A DNA stretch of 64,000 nt from JABFXX01 sp964419605 (GTDB lineage Bacteria > Myxococcota_A > Polyangia > Haliangiales > Haliangiaceae): NCBI GenBank assembly GCA_964419605.1, contig CAYQQM010000010.1:17733-81732 (forward strand), given 5' to 3'. A model generated the notes under the pieces. It was not told the origin of the DNA, searched no databases, and saw nothing but the letters and a program-made list of their open reading frames with translations. Position numbers and translations under genes: made by a program. Shown one piece after another: positions 35,403-44,290 of the stretch. Every line of letters starts with the position of its first letter. Position 1 is the stretch's first letter.

Positions 35403-36799
35403 ACCGCGACAATGTCAAATACGGTCCGCTGCTTGCAATCGCAATCGCTGTTGCCAGCGCGAACGCTCAACCTTCCGCTGATCCAAGCCCGACTCCCTCA
35501 TGGACGCCGAGCAGTCGCGATCGTTCTACCACCGAAACCGCCGAGACCACCGAGACCACAAAGCTCGTCTTGACCATGGCTCGCGCGGTGGAGCTGGCCC
35601 AGCGTGAACAACCGACGCTCCGACAAGCTCGGGCTGCGGTCGATGCGGCCAGAGCTCGCGTCGACGCCGCACGAGTCCCGCTTCGTCCCGCCGCGAGCGT
35701 GGCCGCTTCGGCCGCGACAGGATCGACTGTACCGCACCCTTGTTCCGACGACCCCTCGCGTACGTGCGGCGGATTGTTCGACGCCACGTCGAGTACCGGT
35801 CTCTCTGCGGCTGCGACCTGGAAGATTACCGACTTTGGGTTAACCACTGCCTCGGTGCGAGCGGCGCAAGCCAGCGCCGACGCTGCTGCTGCAGGTGTGA
35901 TCACGTCGCAGCTCGATGTGCGGCGCGACGTTGAGATTGCATACCTCGAAGCACTCGCTCGAGGGCGCCTCGTAGGAGCCGCAGAAGCGACGGTGAAAAG
36001 CGAAGAAGCTCACCTTGATCAGGCCAAGCGCTTTGTCGCAGCCCAAGCAAAAGATCCGATCGAAGTAGCGCAAGCGCAATCCCGGGCCGCGAATGCCCGA
36101 TCGGCACTCGCGCAAGCCAAGACCCATGAAGCCGTGGCGCTTGCAAATCTTCGGGCAGCCGTCGGCTGGGTCGATCCAACAACGCAACCGGTGGTGGATC
36201 CCACGTGGCCGTCTCCCAGAAACGAGGTCCCAGAGGCCCTCGCCCAGCTCGTCGCGATCGCGCGAAAGCATCGGCCGGAACTCGTGCAACTCGATATGCA
36301 GGTCGCCGCTGCAAGCGCAAGCGTTGCCGCCGCACGCGCCGAGCGCCGACCGGTGCTGGCAGCGCAAGCGCAAACCGCCTGGAATCCTAGCAACGGCGAC
36401 TGGGCGCCGCAGCCGTCCTGGTCCGCCGCCCTAACACTCACGTGGGCACTGTGGGACGGGGGACGAAGTCGGGCCGACGTAAGACTTGCCAATGCGAACG
36501 CCGCCGCGGCACGTGCGCAGCGCGATCAACTGCTCGTCCAGCTTACGGCCGCACTTGAGTCGTCTCTGGCAGAAATCGCCGCCAACCGCGCCAACGTCCA
36601 GGCGTCCACCGAGGCAGTTAACGCCACACAAGCCCAACTGCGACTCGCCGAGGCGCGTTATGCCCAAGGCCTTGGCAGCCAAATCGAATTGGCCGACGCA
36701 CAAACGGCAGTCACGACGGCATCGGGAAATTTGATCCAAGCCGAGTGGCAGCTAGCGAACGCCTGGGCCACGTTGAGCCGAGCCACTGGAGTATACTGA
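35399..36799 (+). CDS. TolC-like outer-membrane efflux protein
   Basis: 466 residues with GTG start overlapping the permease stop. It has a signal peptide ending SANAQP, then a Thr/Glu-rich spacer. The body shows the two-fold TolC repeat: LTMARAVELAQREQPTLRQARAAVDAARARVDAA, and later TWALWDGGRSRADVRLANANAAAARAQRDQLLVQL plus AEARYAQGLGSQIELADAQTAV, with long amphipathic helices. It is the outer-membrane exit duct of the tripartite system encoded by this operon. Operon order adaptor, ATPase, permease, channel is typical. Confidence 0.94.
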   Translation: MNRDNVKYGPLLAIAIAVASANAQPSADPSPTPSWTPSSRDRSTTETAETTETTKLVLTMARAVELAQREQPTLRQARAAVDAARARVDAARVPLRPAASVAASAATGSTVPHPCSDDPSRTCGGLFDATSSTGLSAAATWKITDFGLTTASVRAAQASADAAAAGVITSQLDVRRDVEIAYLEALARGRLVGAAEATVKSEEAHLDQAKRFVAAQAKDPIEVAQAQSRAANARSALAQAKTHEAVALANLRAAVGWVDPTTQPVVDPTWPSPRNEVPEALAQLVAIARKHRPELVQLDMQVAAASASVAAARAERRPVLAAQAQTAWNPSNGDWAPQPSWSAALTLTWALWDGGRSRADVRLANANAAAARAQRDQLLVQLTAALESSLAEIAANRANVQASTEAVNATQAQLRLAEARYAQGLGSQIELADAQTAVTTASGNLIQAEWQLANAWATLSRATGVY

Positions 36800-37246
36800 G
36801 CCATCGCCACTGAGCGCCGCGCTGCAGCAGGCTCTTTCTGCGCTTCGGGTGAACCGCCGCGAAGATGACGATGACCGGGCCTCCGTCCTTCGCCGCGAGC
36901 GTCCGCGGCCTCTACGCTCCATACTCTCATGTCTCCACACACGACCTTCTGTTGAGACTGGCAGCTGCCTTGTTGAGACTGGCGACGACCTCGAGGAATG
37001 GCTTGCGACTGCGGCATGCAGGCGGCCCAGCATCATGTAACCGGATTCCCTACCTGTCGCGAACCAACCAGTGCAACGATGAGCCGATTCACGTAAGCGG
37101 TTGTACCCATTTAGGTCTCCATGCTGGCCGTGACATAATGGACCTGTGACGGTTCGAATCAGCTCTACTGACTATGTAGACTGCCTGCAAGCTGTTTTGA
37201 TCTCTCCCACCGAGGTCTTTTTGCGGATCGCAGGAGTGACTTGGTA
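36800..37246. other. 447-bp intergenic region with hairpin and short direct repeats
   Basis: Contains a stem-loop at 36843-36864 (CTTCG...CGAAG with an inner GGTG/CGCC stem) and the 13-base direct repeat TGTTGAGACTGGC at 36950-36962 and 36971-36983, a 21-base spacing (two helical turns). Open frames here on both strands lack ribosome binding sites and codon character, and I call none of them genes. The end holds the AGGAG ribosome binding site of the GGDEF gene at 37232-37236. Confidence 0.6.
36843..36864 (+). repeat. Intergenic stem-loop, copy 1 of a repeated hairpin
   Basis: CTTCG pairs with CGAAG, enclosing GGTG-AAC-CGCC with one bulged G. It lies 43 bases after the tolC-like stop. A second hairpin of identical architecture and related sequence lies at 61016-61037, also just after a gene. 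It could be a REP-like element or a terminator-type structure; no T tract follows. Confidence 0.45.
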
Positions 37247-38770
37247 ATGGCTCGCCGGCAATCCAAACAACGCACCGACACTACCATTCTCGTGATCGAG
37301 GACGATGTGGCCTACGCCGAGACGACTCGGATGCTCTTGGAGCGAGAAGGTCACTCGGTCCTGACTGCAAGCGATGGCGCCGAGGGCCTCGAGGTGCTCC
37401 GCAACCGTTCGGTCGACCTCGTGTTGCTCGACTACATCATGCCGAACATGACTGGCGAGGAGGTCGTTAAGGAACTGCGCACGTTCAACGACCACGTACA
37501 GGTGATCTTACAGACCGGCTACGCCAACGAGAATCCGCCTCGCGAACTGCTCAAGCGCCTCGACATTCAGGGATACCACGACAAAAGCGAAGGACCGGCC
37601 AAGCTGCTCATTTGGGTGGATGTAGGCCTCAAGGCGGCGTACTCGGCGAACCTGTTGCGCAAGAGCCGCGAAGGCCTTCGTTACATCCTTAGTGTAACGC
37701 CCGACCTACACAAGATTCAGCCCTTGGTCGAACTGCTGCAGGGCGTCCTATTGCAAATCATGGGACTTGTCGGCGCTTCCAACTCGTTTCTCGCCATGGT
37801 GCCCTCTCAGGCGCGCAGCGAGCTGCGCAAGGAAAAACACGAGCAGGGTGCTCCTGCAGCGTTTCTGGCTACTCCGGAAGATGCTGACCTACTCATCCGC
37901 GCCAGCACGGGTCGCTTCGAGCGAAGGCGAAGCGTATCCGACTGTCTGGAAAGCACCGAATTCGACGCCGTGAGCTCTGCGCTTCGCGAACACTCGATGC
38001 GTGTCGACGGAGGGAAGACCATCATTCCTTTGATGGCCGGTTCCTTGGTCGTGGGGGTTGTATATCTCGATCGATCCATTCAGTCGGAAGGCGACCTCGA
38101 TCTACTTCGCATCTTCGCCAACCAGGCTGCGGCGGCGATTCATAGCCTGCAGCTGTTTGAGATGGCAACGCTCGATCCTTTGACTGGGACCCATCTGCGA
38201 GCGTTCTTCGAGCAGTGGGTTACGCGTGAATTGAGAACCGCGTTTCGCAACGGGCATCCGATCGCCATGCTCTTAGCCGACATGGACGGGCTGAAGCAAA
38301 TCAACGATGGCAACGGCCACCTCGCCGGCGATCGAGCGCTCGCTCTATTCGGGAAGACGCTGCGGAGTTCGCTCCGCGAGAGCGACATTGCTGGCCGATA
38401 CGGCGGCGACGAATTTGCGGTCCTTCTACCGAAGTCCGATATCAAGGGCGCCGAGCTGGTAAGCAAACGCATTCTGTCCGCGCTAGCCAAGGCGAACGAC
38501 CCAAACGACATCCAGGTCGGTGCATCGATCGGAATCGCCGCCCTTGTGCCGCATTCGTTTTCCGAGTCGGAAGTCCCTCGCCCCATGCCTCCCGGTTACT
38601 TTCAGCGGTCCTTCAAAAGCCTGATCGCACAAGCCGACGCGGCACTGTATCAAGCGAAGCGTTCAGGTCGCGGGTCGATGAGTGCCGCAGAGCCCAGCCA
38701 ATGGGAAGTTCCGGTAGCGACCCCAGATCAGTTCGCGAACTCCTCAAGTGACGACGACAGCGACGAATAG
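37247..38770 (+). CDS. Response regulator with GAF-like domain and GGDEF diguanylate cyclase
   Basis: 507 residues from the ATG at 37247 (AGGAG ten bases upstream; a TTG at 37241 is in frame but too close to it). The receiver has DD at 19-20, acceptor D62 (VLLDYIMP) and TGY/KSE at the output face. Residues about 140-300 resemble a GAF domain (VTPDLHKIQPLVELLQG, IIPLMAGSLVVGVVYLDRS, DLLRIFANQAAAAI). The GGDEF domain follows with LADMDGLKQINDGNGHLAGD and active-site RYGGDEFAVLLP at about 385. Residues for GTP binding are intact, so it should make c-di-GMP on phosphorylation. The C-terminus is an acidic Ser/Asp tail. c-di-GMP made here could be read by the PilZ protein at 11821-13026. Confidence 0.95.
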   Translation: MARRQSKQRTDTTILVIEDDVAYAETTRMLLEREGHSVLTASDGAEGLEVLRNRSVDLVLLDYIMPNMTGEEVVKELRTFNDHVQVILQTGYANENPPRELLKRLDIQGYHDKSEGPAKLLIWVDVGLKAAYSANLLRKSREGLRYILSVTPDLHKIQPLVELLQGVLLQIMGLVGASNSFLAMVPSQARSELRKEKHEQGAPAAFLATPEDADLLIRASTGRFERRRSVSDCLESTEFDAVSSALREHSMRVDGGKTIIPLMAGSLVVGVVYLDRSIQSEGDLDLLRIFANQAAAAIHSLQLFEMATLDPLTGTHLRAFFEQWVTRELRTAFRNGHPIAMLLADMDGLKQINDGNGHLAGDRALALFGKTLRSSLRESDIAGRYGGDEFAVLLPKSDIKGAELVSKRILSALAKANDPNDIQVGASIGIAALVPHSFSESEVPRPMPPGYFQRSFKSLIAQADAALYQAKRSGRGSMSAAEPSQWEVPVATPDQFANSSSDDDSDE

Positions 38771-38808
38771 TGTTCGCGCCGTTGGCGGCATTGGGTTCTC
38801 GGGACTTG

Positions 38809-39933
38809 TCAGTGGGAAGGTTTTGCTGCAGAAACCGCCTTGGAAAAAGCTTCTTTATCGAGGGCCTTCTCGAGAGCGTCAGACGCACTGACGATACCGT
38901 CTTTCACCAACTTCTCAAGCGCGCTATCCATCCCCTGCATACCGTCGCTTACTCCGGATTGAATCAAACTCGCGACCTGCTGGGTCTTTCCTTCACGAAT
39001 CAGCGAAGCGAGGGCCAAATTCCCGATGAGGATTTCGTGTGCTGCAACGCGGCCGCCTTCGACTTTGGGCAACAGCTGTTGCGCCACCACACCGGCAAGC
39101 GAATCCGCGAGCAGACCGCGAATCTGCGGCTGCTGATCTGCCGGAAATGCGTTGACGTAGCGATCGATCGTTGCGCCCGCAGAGTTCGTGTGCACGGTTG
39201 CGTAGATCAAAATTCCAAAACTTGCGAGCTGCAATGCAGCTTTCATGGTCTCGGCGCCGCGCAACTCCCCGACGAGAATAATATCGGCGTTTTCGCGGCC
39301 TGCACTTCGGATCGCGTCGAGAAATGAAGGAACGTGTTCGCCGACCTCCTTGTGAGTGACTAGACACTTACGTGGCTGATGCACAAACTCAACTGGATCT
39401 TCGATCGTTAAGATGTGCCCTGGCCTGGTGCGATTAATATGGTCGATCATGGCCGCAAGCGTCGTCGACTTTCCGGACCCCGTGGGCCCCGTCACAAGCA
39501 CCAGTCCGGCGCGCAGCTCAACGAGCTTGCGAATCCCCGAGGGCACACCGAGTTCATCGAGCGTCTTGATAAGGGTTGGGATCGCGCGAAATACAGCGCC
39601 AACACCTGTCAGTTTGCGCAAGTAGTTGCAGCGGAACCGCGCTTTCGTACCATGGGGATGGGCAAAGTCGAGGTCGCCCGTGGATTCGAACTGAGTGCGT
39701 TGTGCAGGATTTACCAGGGTCATCAACATCGCTTCGATCTCAGCTGAAGACAGCGAGGTATTTCCTTCCGCCACCAACTGGCCACGCAGGCGGAGCATCG
39801 GCGGATAGCCTGGCGTGAGATGAAGGTCAGAACCGCCTCTCTCGAGGAGGCGATCGAATAACTGATCGATGGTGCCAGCGCCACTGGGGCGTGCAACACT
39901 CCCTACGGTGCGTGAAGGAGAATCGTTCGTCAT
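38809..39933 (-). CDS. pilT: PilT-like pilus retraction ATPase
   Basis: 374 residues. N-terminal PAS-like domain with ERGGSDLHLTPGYPPMLRLRG. The RecA-like core has Walker A GPTGSGKST (149-157), Asp box LTIEDPVEF, Walker B DIILVGELRGAE and His box YATVHTNSAGATIDRYVNAFP with H248. The retraction-motif region reads LALASLIREGKTQQV, close to the canonical AIRNLIRE. It powers type IV pilus disassembly or a related filament. It overlaps the upstream paralogue gene by four bases, so both ATPases are made together, reminiscent of pilT/pilU pairs. AGREN in place of the common ALRED before Walker B is a minor deviation. Confidence 0.93.
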   Translation of the reverse strand: MTNDSPSRTVGSVARPSGAGTIDQLFDRLLERGGSDLHLTPGYPPMLRLRGQLVAEGNTSLSSAEIEAMLMTLVNPAQRTQFESTGDLDFAHPHGTKARFRCNYLRKLTGVGAVFRAIPTLIKTLDELGVPSGIRKLVELRAGLVLVTGPTGSGKSTTLAAMIDHINRTRPGHILTIEDPVEFVHQPRKCLVTHKEVGEHVPSFLDAIRSAGRENADIILVGELRGAETMKAALQLASFGILIYATVHTNSAGATIDRYVNAFPADQQPQIRGLLADSLAGVVAQQLLPKVEGGRVAAHEILIGNLALASLIREGKTQQVASLIQSGVSDGMQGMDSALEKLVKDGIVSASDALEKALDKEAFSKAVSAAKPSH

Positions 39934-41696
39934 ACGCCTTTCTTAAGTCGTGCCGCAAAATCCTTGCGATCGTGGGCCGATGACAACGCTGTGTCTTCGG
40001 AAATCTTTCCCGCTCGGACAAGCTCAGCCAGCGACTCGTCGAACCGAATCATGCCAAACGAACGTCCACGCTGCATGAGGTTTGGCAACTGGTAAAGTTT
40101 GTCGTCGCGGATCAGAGCCGCCAATGGAACCACGCCAGTCACGAGTTCGATCGCCGGAACGACCCCACCGTCAACGCCTGGCAGTAAGCGCTGCGCGACA
40201 ATCGCTCGCAAAGCACCTGCGATCGAAGCGCGAACTTGGCTGTGATCCTCGGGCGGAAACATGTCGATCAGCCGATCCAACGTCTTGGCAGCTGAGGGTG
40301 TGCTCATCGTTGCGATCACCAAATGTCCAGTTTCCGAGGCAGTAAGCGCGATCTCTACGGTCTCGCGATCGCGGAGCTCTCCGATTACGATGACATCTGG
40401 ATCTTCGCGCAACGACGCTTTAAGGGCCGAGGCAAAGGTCTTTGTGTGACGACCCGCCTCCCGCTGCGAGATCACAGCGAGCTTGCGAGGATGTACAATT
40501 TCGATCGGATCTTCCACGAGGAGGATGTGCCCGGCCTTGGTCGAATTTACGAGATCAACGAGAGCGGCAAGCGTAGTGGTCTTGCCGTGTCCACTCGGCC
40601 CAGCGATCACGACAAAGCCCTGGTGATGCGCCACCACTTTGGCGAGATCCTTTGGCAGTCCCAACTCATCCAGGTTTCGCGGTGCCGCGAGAGCTAAGCG
40701 AAACGTGCCCTTCCATCCGACCTGGTGGCGGGAGATGTTGGCGCGCAGCCGTCCACCGCCGGGGGCCTCCACCGCAAGGTCGACGTAGCCAACTGTGTTC
40801 AAACGCGCTTCTTGCTCGGTTTCGAGCAATGGCTTAAGTAGCCGTTCCACCGCTTCGCGATCGAGCGGCTCGGTCTGCGCGTCGAGAGGAACGAGCTCGG
40901 AGTTCTGACGGATCGCAACCACGCGACCGGCCGAAATGTGCAGGTCACTGGCTCCGGCTGCACGCGCTGCGGCGACGAGCTCCCCAAACGGCGTCAAAGC
41001 GACCGAGGAACTGAAAACGTGCGCGTGCTGCCCGGGCTCCATGGCAACCTTCAGCGCGCTTTGAGCCGCGGCAGGCGGGGACACGTGCGACGTCGGGGAC
41101 GGTGCAAGTTCCGATTCGAGCGAAATCGGCCCGGCGCCTGGGAGATCGAGCGTCAATGGCTGCTGCGGCGATAGGTCGAGACCACCTCCGGGTGGCGACG
41201 ACACGCTCTCGTCCGGCCGATGTGGCGGAGCCGCCGGTTGCTTGGGCACGCCACCGTGTCGCTCGTCGCGGTCGCGATCGCGGTTAGGCGTCGACGGACG
41301 TTCGACAACCCCGGTCGAGCCACGCACGCTTCCGCCCGGCGAGGTGCTTGCCTGCGGCGATCCTGGTGGCCTCGGCGCCGCGCGTGGCACCGGCGTTTGC
41401 AGTGGCTCCAGCCGTACGACAACCTCGTCGCCGCGGCGACCCGTGCGCACGCGCAACCGACGCGCCCCAACATCCACCTCCGTTGGTTCGGTCGCAGCAT
41501 CGGACTGCGGCAGCAGCGCCGCAAGCGGAGTACCATCGACAAACGCGTTGAGCATAGCCAGCGTCAGTGGCCGAGCCGTCAAATTTACGTAGGTGCCGTT
41601 CTGCCGCATGGCAATCGCCCGGTTGGTCGCGAACACGAGCTCTGTGACGCCATCCCGGTCGAAGTACGCTAAGATCTGCTGCAGCTGAGCAGTCAC
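39930..41696 (-). CDS. Extended PilT/PilU-like ATPase with extra N-terminal half-domain
   Basis: 588 residues with GTG start. Residues 1-60 look like the N-terminal domain of a PilT (QILAYFDRDGVTELVFATNRAIAMRQNG) but without a motor, then a Pro/Ser-rich linker (about 100-220). A full PilT copy begins at about 235 (ELVAAARAAGASDLHISAGRVVAIRQ). Walker A is GPSGHGKTT (366-374), Asp box LVEDPIEI, Walker B DVIVIGELRDRE. The His box reads IATMSTPSAAKTLDRLIDMFP, with S465 where PilT has His. This suggests altered or regulatory activity. The second gene of the pair, at 38809-39933, keeps the His. Confidence 0.9.
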   Translation of the reverse strand: MTAQLQQILAYFDRDGVTELVFATNRAIAMRQNGTYVNLTARPLTLAMLNAFVDGTPLAALLPQSDAATEPTEVDVGARRLRVRTGRRGDEVVVRLEPLQTPVPRAAPRPPGSPQASTSPGGSVRGSTGVVERPSTPNRDRDRDERHGGVPKQPAAPPHRPDESVSSPPGGGLDLSPQQPLTLDLPGAGPISLESELAPSPTSHVSPPAAAQSALKVAMEPGQHAHVFSSSVALTPFGELVAAARAAGASDLHISAGRVVAIRQNSELVPLDAQTEPLDREAVERLLKPLLETEQEARLNTVGYVDLAVEAPGGGRLRANISRHQVGWKGTFRLALAAPRNLDELGLPKDLAKVVAHHQGFVVIAGPSGHGKTTTLAALVDLVNSTKAGHILLVEDPIEIVHPRKLAVISQREAGRHTKTFASALKASLREDPDVIVIGELRDRETVEIALTASETGHLVIATMSTPSAAKTLDRLIDMFPPEDHSQVRASIAGALRAIVAQRLLPGVDGGVVPAIELVTGVVPLAALIRDDKLYQLPNLMQRGRSFGMIRFDESLAELVRAGKISEDTALSSAHDRKDFAARLKKGV

Positions 41697-41779
41697 CCAT
41701 TTTATCTTAGGGTTCGTGCACGGCTAACTCAATCGATTCGCGGCAGCTAACGCGGTATGGTGCAGTAGTCCCATGTCGG

Positions 41780-43405
41780 ATGCACGACCGGTCCAACGCC
41801 CCCATCTACATTATTATGCTGCCCCTTGAAACTGACTACCTAGTAATCGGATCTGGCATCGCAGGGCTAAACTTCGCGCTCACGGCTGCCGAACATGGGC
41901 ACGTGGTTGTCGTGACCAAAAAGCGCCCCCACGATACCAACACCAACTGGGCGCAAGGCGGAGTTGCCGCCGTGTTGGCAAAGGGCGACAGCTTCGACCA
42001 GCACATCGCGGACACGCTAAATGCTGGCGACGGGCTGTGCGATCGAAACATCGTTGAACTTTGTGTCAACGACGGTCCCGCGCAAGTCCAACGCCTGCTG
42101 TCGCTCGGAGTGCGGCTCGCCCGCGACTCTGCGGGCGAACTCGATCTGGGCCGCGAAGGCGCCCACTCCCATCACCGCGTCGTTCATTGGGAAGATGTCA
42201 CGGGACGTGAAATCCAACGCGCACTCCTCGAAGCCGTTGCCGGCCATTCGAATATCACGCTTCTCGACGAACACATCGCCGTTGACCTGTTGTCATTGGA
42301 GAAGTACGGCGCAGAGCCCGCTTGTTTTGGCGCGTATGTTCTCGACCGGCGCTCCGGCGAGGTAAAGACGATTTGCGCGCGCGCGACCGTGCTTGCCAGC
42401 GGAGGCACGGGCAAGGTGTACATCTATACGTCGAACCCTGACGTCGCTACCGGAGATGGCATCGCGATGGCTTACCGCATCGGTGCCGCGTGTGGCGATC
42501 TCGAATTCGTCCAGTTCCACCCTACAGTGCTCTACCACCCCCACGCCGGCAGCTTCCTAATCTCGGAAGCGCTGCGCGGCGAGGGTGGCATCCTCAAACT
42601 CACCACTGGCCAAACGTTCATGGAGAACTACCACGCCATGGGCTCCCTGGCGTCTCGCGACATCGTTGCGCGCGCGATCGATAACGAGCTCAAAAAATCG
42701 GGCGCAGATTCCGTTGTTCTCGACATGACCCACCTCGACGCCGCGTTTGTGCGCGGTCGGTTTCCCAACATTTACGAACGCTGCCTCGCCTTGGGCATCG
42801 ACATCACCAAACAGCCGATCCCAGTCGTGCCTGCGGCACACTATATGTGCGGAGGAGTAAAGACTGACACTCATGGAGCCACCACGGTTCGCGGTCTATA
42901 CGCGATCGGTGAATGCGCGTTCACGGGACTTCACGGCGCCAACCGCTTAGCATCCAATTCTTTATTGGAAGGTATGGTGATCTCAGCCCGTGCTGCTGCT
43001 GCTGTGCGCGAAGCGCCGCGAATGCGCCCAGCTCAGGTCACGCCGTGGACGTACAACAATGCAACCGACTCCAACGACGCGATTGTCGTTGCGCTCAACT
43101 GGGATGAAATTCGAAGGTTCATGTGGTCGTACGTTGGCATTGTTCGTTCCGACAAGCGATTGGAGCGCGCCCTGCGGCGAATCGCGATTTTGCGCGACGA
43201 AATCCGCGAGTACTATATCGACTTCAAAGTGACGAGCGATTTGGTCGAGTTGCGCAATCTCGCCCTGGTAGCCCATCTCATTATCGAGAGTGCACAGCGC
43301 CGCAAAGAATCGCGCGGACTGCACTTCACGCTCGACTACCCCAACAAGCTTCCCGAAGCTCGGCATTCCGAGATCCAGCTAAAAACGGGGCCACGAGGTT
43401 CGTAG
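41780..43405 (+). CDS. nadB: L-aspartate oxidase
   Basis: 541 residues from the ATG at 41780; a second in-frame ATG at 41816 (MLPLETDYLVIGSG) may be the true start. The FAD site is VIGSGIAGLNFAL. Family motifs TNTNWAQGGVAAVL, HSHHRVVHWEDVTGREIQRALLE, ATGGTGKVYIYTSNP-type (here ASGGTGKVYIYT), EFVQFHPT, and the FAD-binding end CAFTGLHGANRLASNSLLEGMV are complete. It oxidises L-aspartate to iminoaspartate, the first step of de novo NAD synthesis. nadA and nadC are not in the window. Confidence 0.95.
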   Translation: MHDRSNAPIYIIMLPLETDYLVIGSGIAGLNFALTAAEHGHVVVVTKKRPHDTNTNWAQGGVAAVLAKGDSFDQHIADTLNAGDGLCDRNIVELCVNDGPAQVQRLLSLGVRLARDSAGELDLGREGAHSHHRVVHWEDVTGREIQRALLEAVAGHSNITLLDEHIAVDLLSLEKYGAEPACFGAYVLDRRSGEVKTICARATVLASGGTGKVYIYTSNPDVATGDGIAMAYRIGAACGDLEFVQFHPTVLYHPHAGSFLISEALRGEGGILKLTTGQTFMENYHAMGSLASRDIVARAIDNELKKSGADSVVLDMTHLDAAFVRGRFPNIYERCLALGIDITKQPIPVVPAAHYMCGGVKTDTHGATTVRGLYAIGECAFTGLHGANRLASNSLLEGMVISARAAAAVREAPRMRPAQVTPWTYNNATDSNDAIVVALNWDEIRRFMWSYVGIVRSDKRLERALRRIAILRDEIREYYIDFKVTSDLVELRNLALVAHLIIESAQRRKESRGLHFTLDYPNKLPEARHSEIQLKTGPRGS

Positions 43406-43414
43406 AGCCCGCCG

Positions 43415-44179
43415 ATGCGGCACGGCAATGCGGCTATCTGTGTGCTGTGGCTGGCCACTGCGGCTTGCGGCGTCCGTGGACCATCCCCTGCGGTCTCCAC
43501 CATCGAGCAATATCTCGATGCATTGCGATCTGGTCGCCCGCGCGACGCGTACGACCTGCTTTCTGACACGACCAGGAGAACGCTCAGCTTCGACGAATTC
43601 GCCCGACAGTGGAAACACACGCAGGCGGAGCGCTCGTGGCAGATTGAGGCGCTCGAGACGGGAATCAAAGGCAACCCCAATACGCGTGAGCTCGCGCGCA
43701 TGGCCTACACCGGCGGAAACGTCATGTACCTTCAGCGCGAAGGGAACGCGTGGCGGCTTGAGACCGACCTTGCCAGCGCGGTGCACGCCAAGCGGCCACG
43801 CGATGTGATCGAACGGTTCGCCAACGCCATCGCCCGTCGAGATATTGCCGCCGCGCTCGACCTGCTTACGCGCCGTCGCCGCGAGGCCATGGCCAAACAA
43901 GTAGAGGGTTTTCTGTCTGGTCTTGGGGAACAAATCGACAACCCCGGCTTCGCCGGGGTGCGCAGCACTCCCGACTCGGGAGTGCGGAGGCGGATCGACA
44001 GCCGACTCGATCACTTCGGCCTCGACCGGGCCGAACTCCGTTGGGATGATCGCAACTTCCGCTACCGCATCATGCTGCGCAAGGAAGCCGGAGACTGGCG
44101 CATCGACGACATCTACATCCGACCCGTCCCACAGCGCGAAGGCCCCGATTCCGCTGGCAAGAGCGACCCTAGCGAGTAG
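43415..44179 (+). CDS. Predicted lipoprotein, NTF2/DUF4878-like
   Basis: 254 residues, nine bases after nadB. The signal and lipobox are VLWLATAACG. The mature part has two repeats of an NTF2-like start: STIEQYLDALRSGRPRDAYDLLS and DVIERFANAIARRDIAAALDLLT, each followed by a beta sheet (WRLETDLAS, DWRIDDIYI). Such small lipoproteins with tandem SnoaL/NTF2-type folds occur widely without known activity. Proximity to nadB is probably only transcriptional. Confidence 0.72.
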   Translation: MRHGNAAICVLWLATAACGVRGPSPAVSTIEQYLDALRSGRPRDAYDLLSDTTRRTLSFDEFARQWKHTQAERSWQIEALETGIKGNPNTRELARMAYTGGNVMYLQREGNAWRLETDLASAVHAKRPRDVIERFANAIARRDIAAALDLLTRRRREAMAKQVEGFLSGLGEQIDNPGFAGVRSTPDSGVRRRIDSRLDHFGLDRAELRWDDRNFRYRIMLRKEAGDWRIDDIYIRPVPQREGPDSAGKSDPSE

Positions 44180-44290
44180 CCCCAGTACGAACATCAAAAC
44201 GCGTCGGCCGTAAGTCAATGTCGGTGCGACACTTACAAGAGGACTGAAAACACGCTCCCTGGTCCGCGTCAGTCAAGAGTATTATGGAGA

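Noticed and set aside
37149..37160. GGTTCGAATC, a T-loop-like word suggesting a tRNA
   Set aside because: The bases flanking the loop (GACGG and CAGCT) do not pair as a T stem and no acceptor or anticodon arm can be drawn around it.
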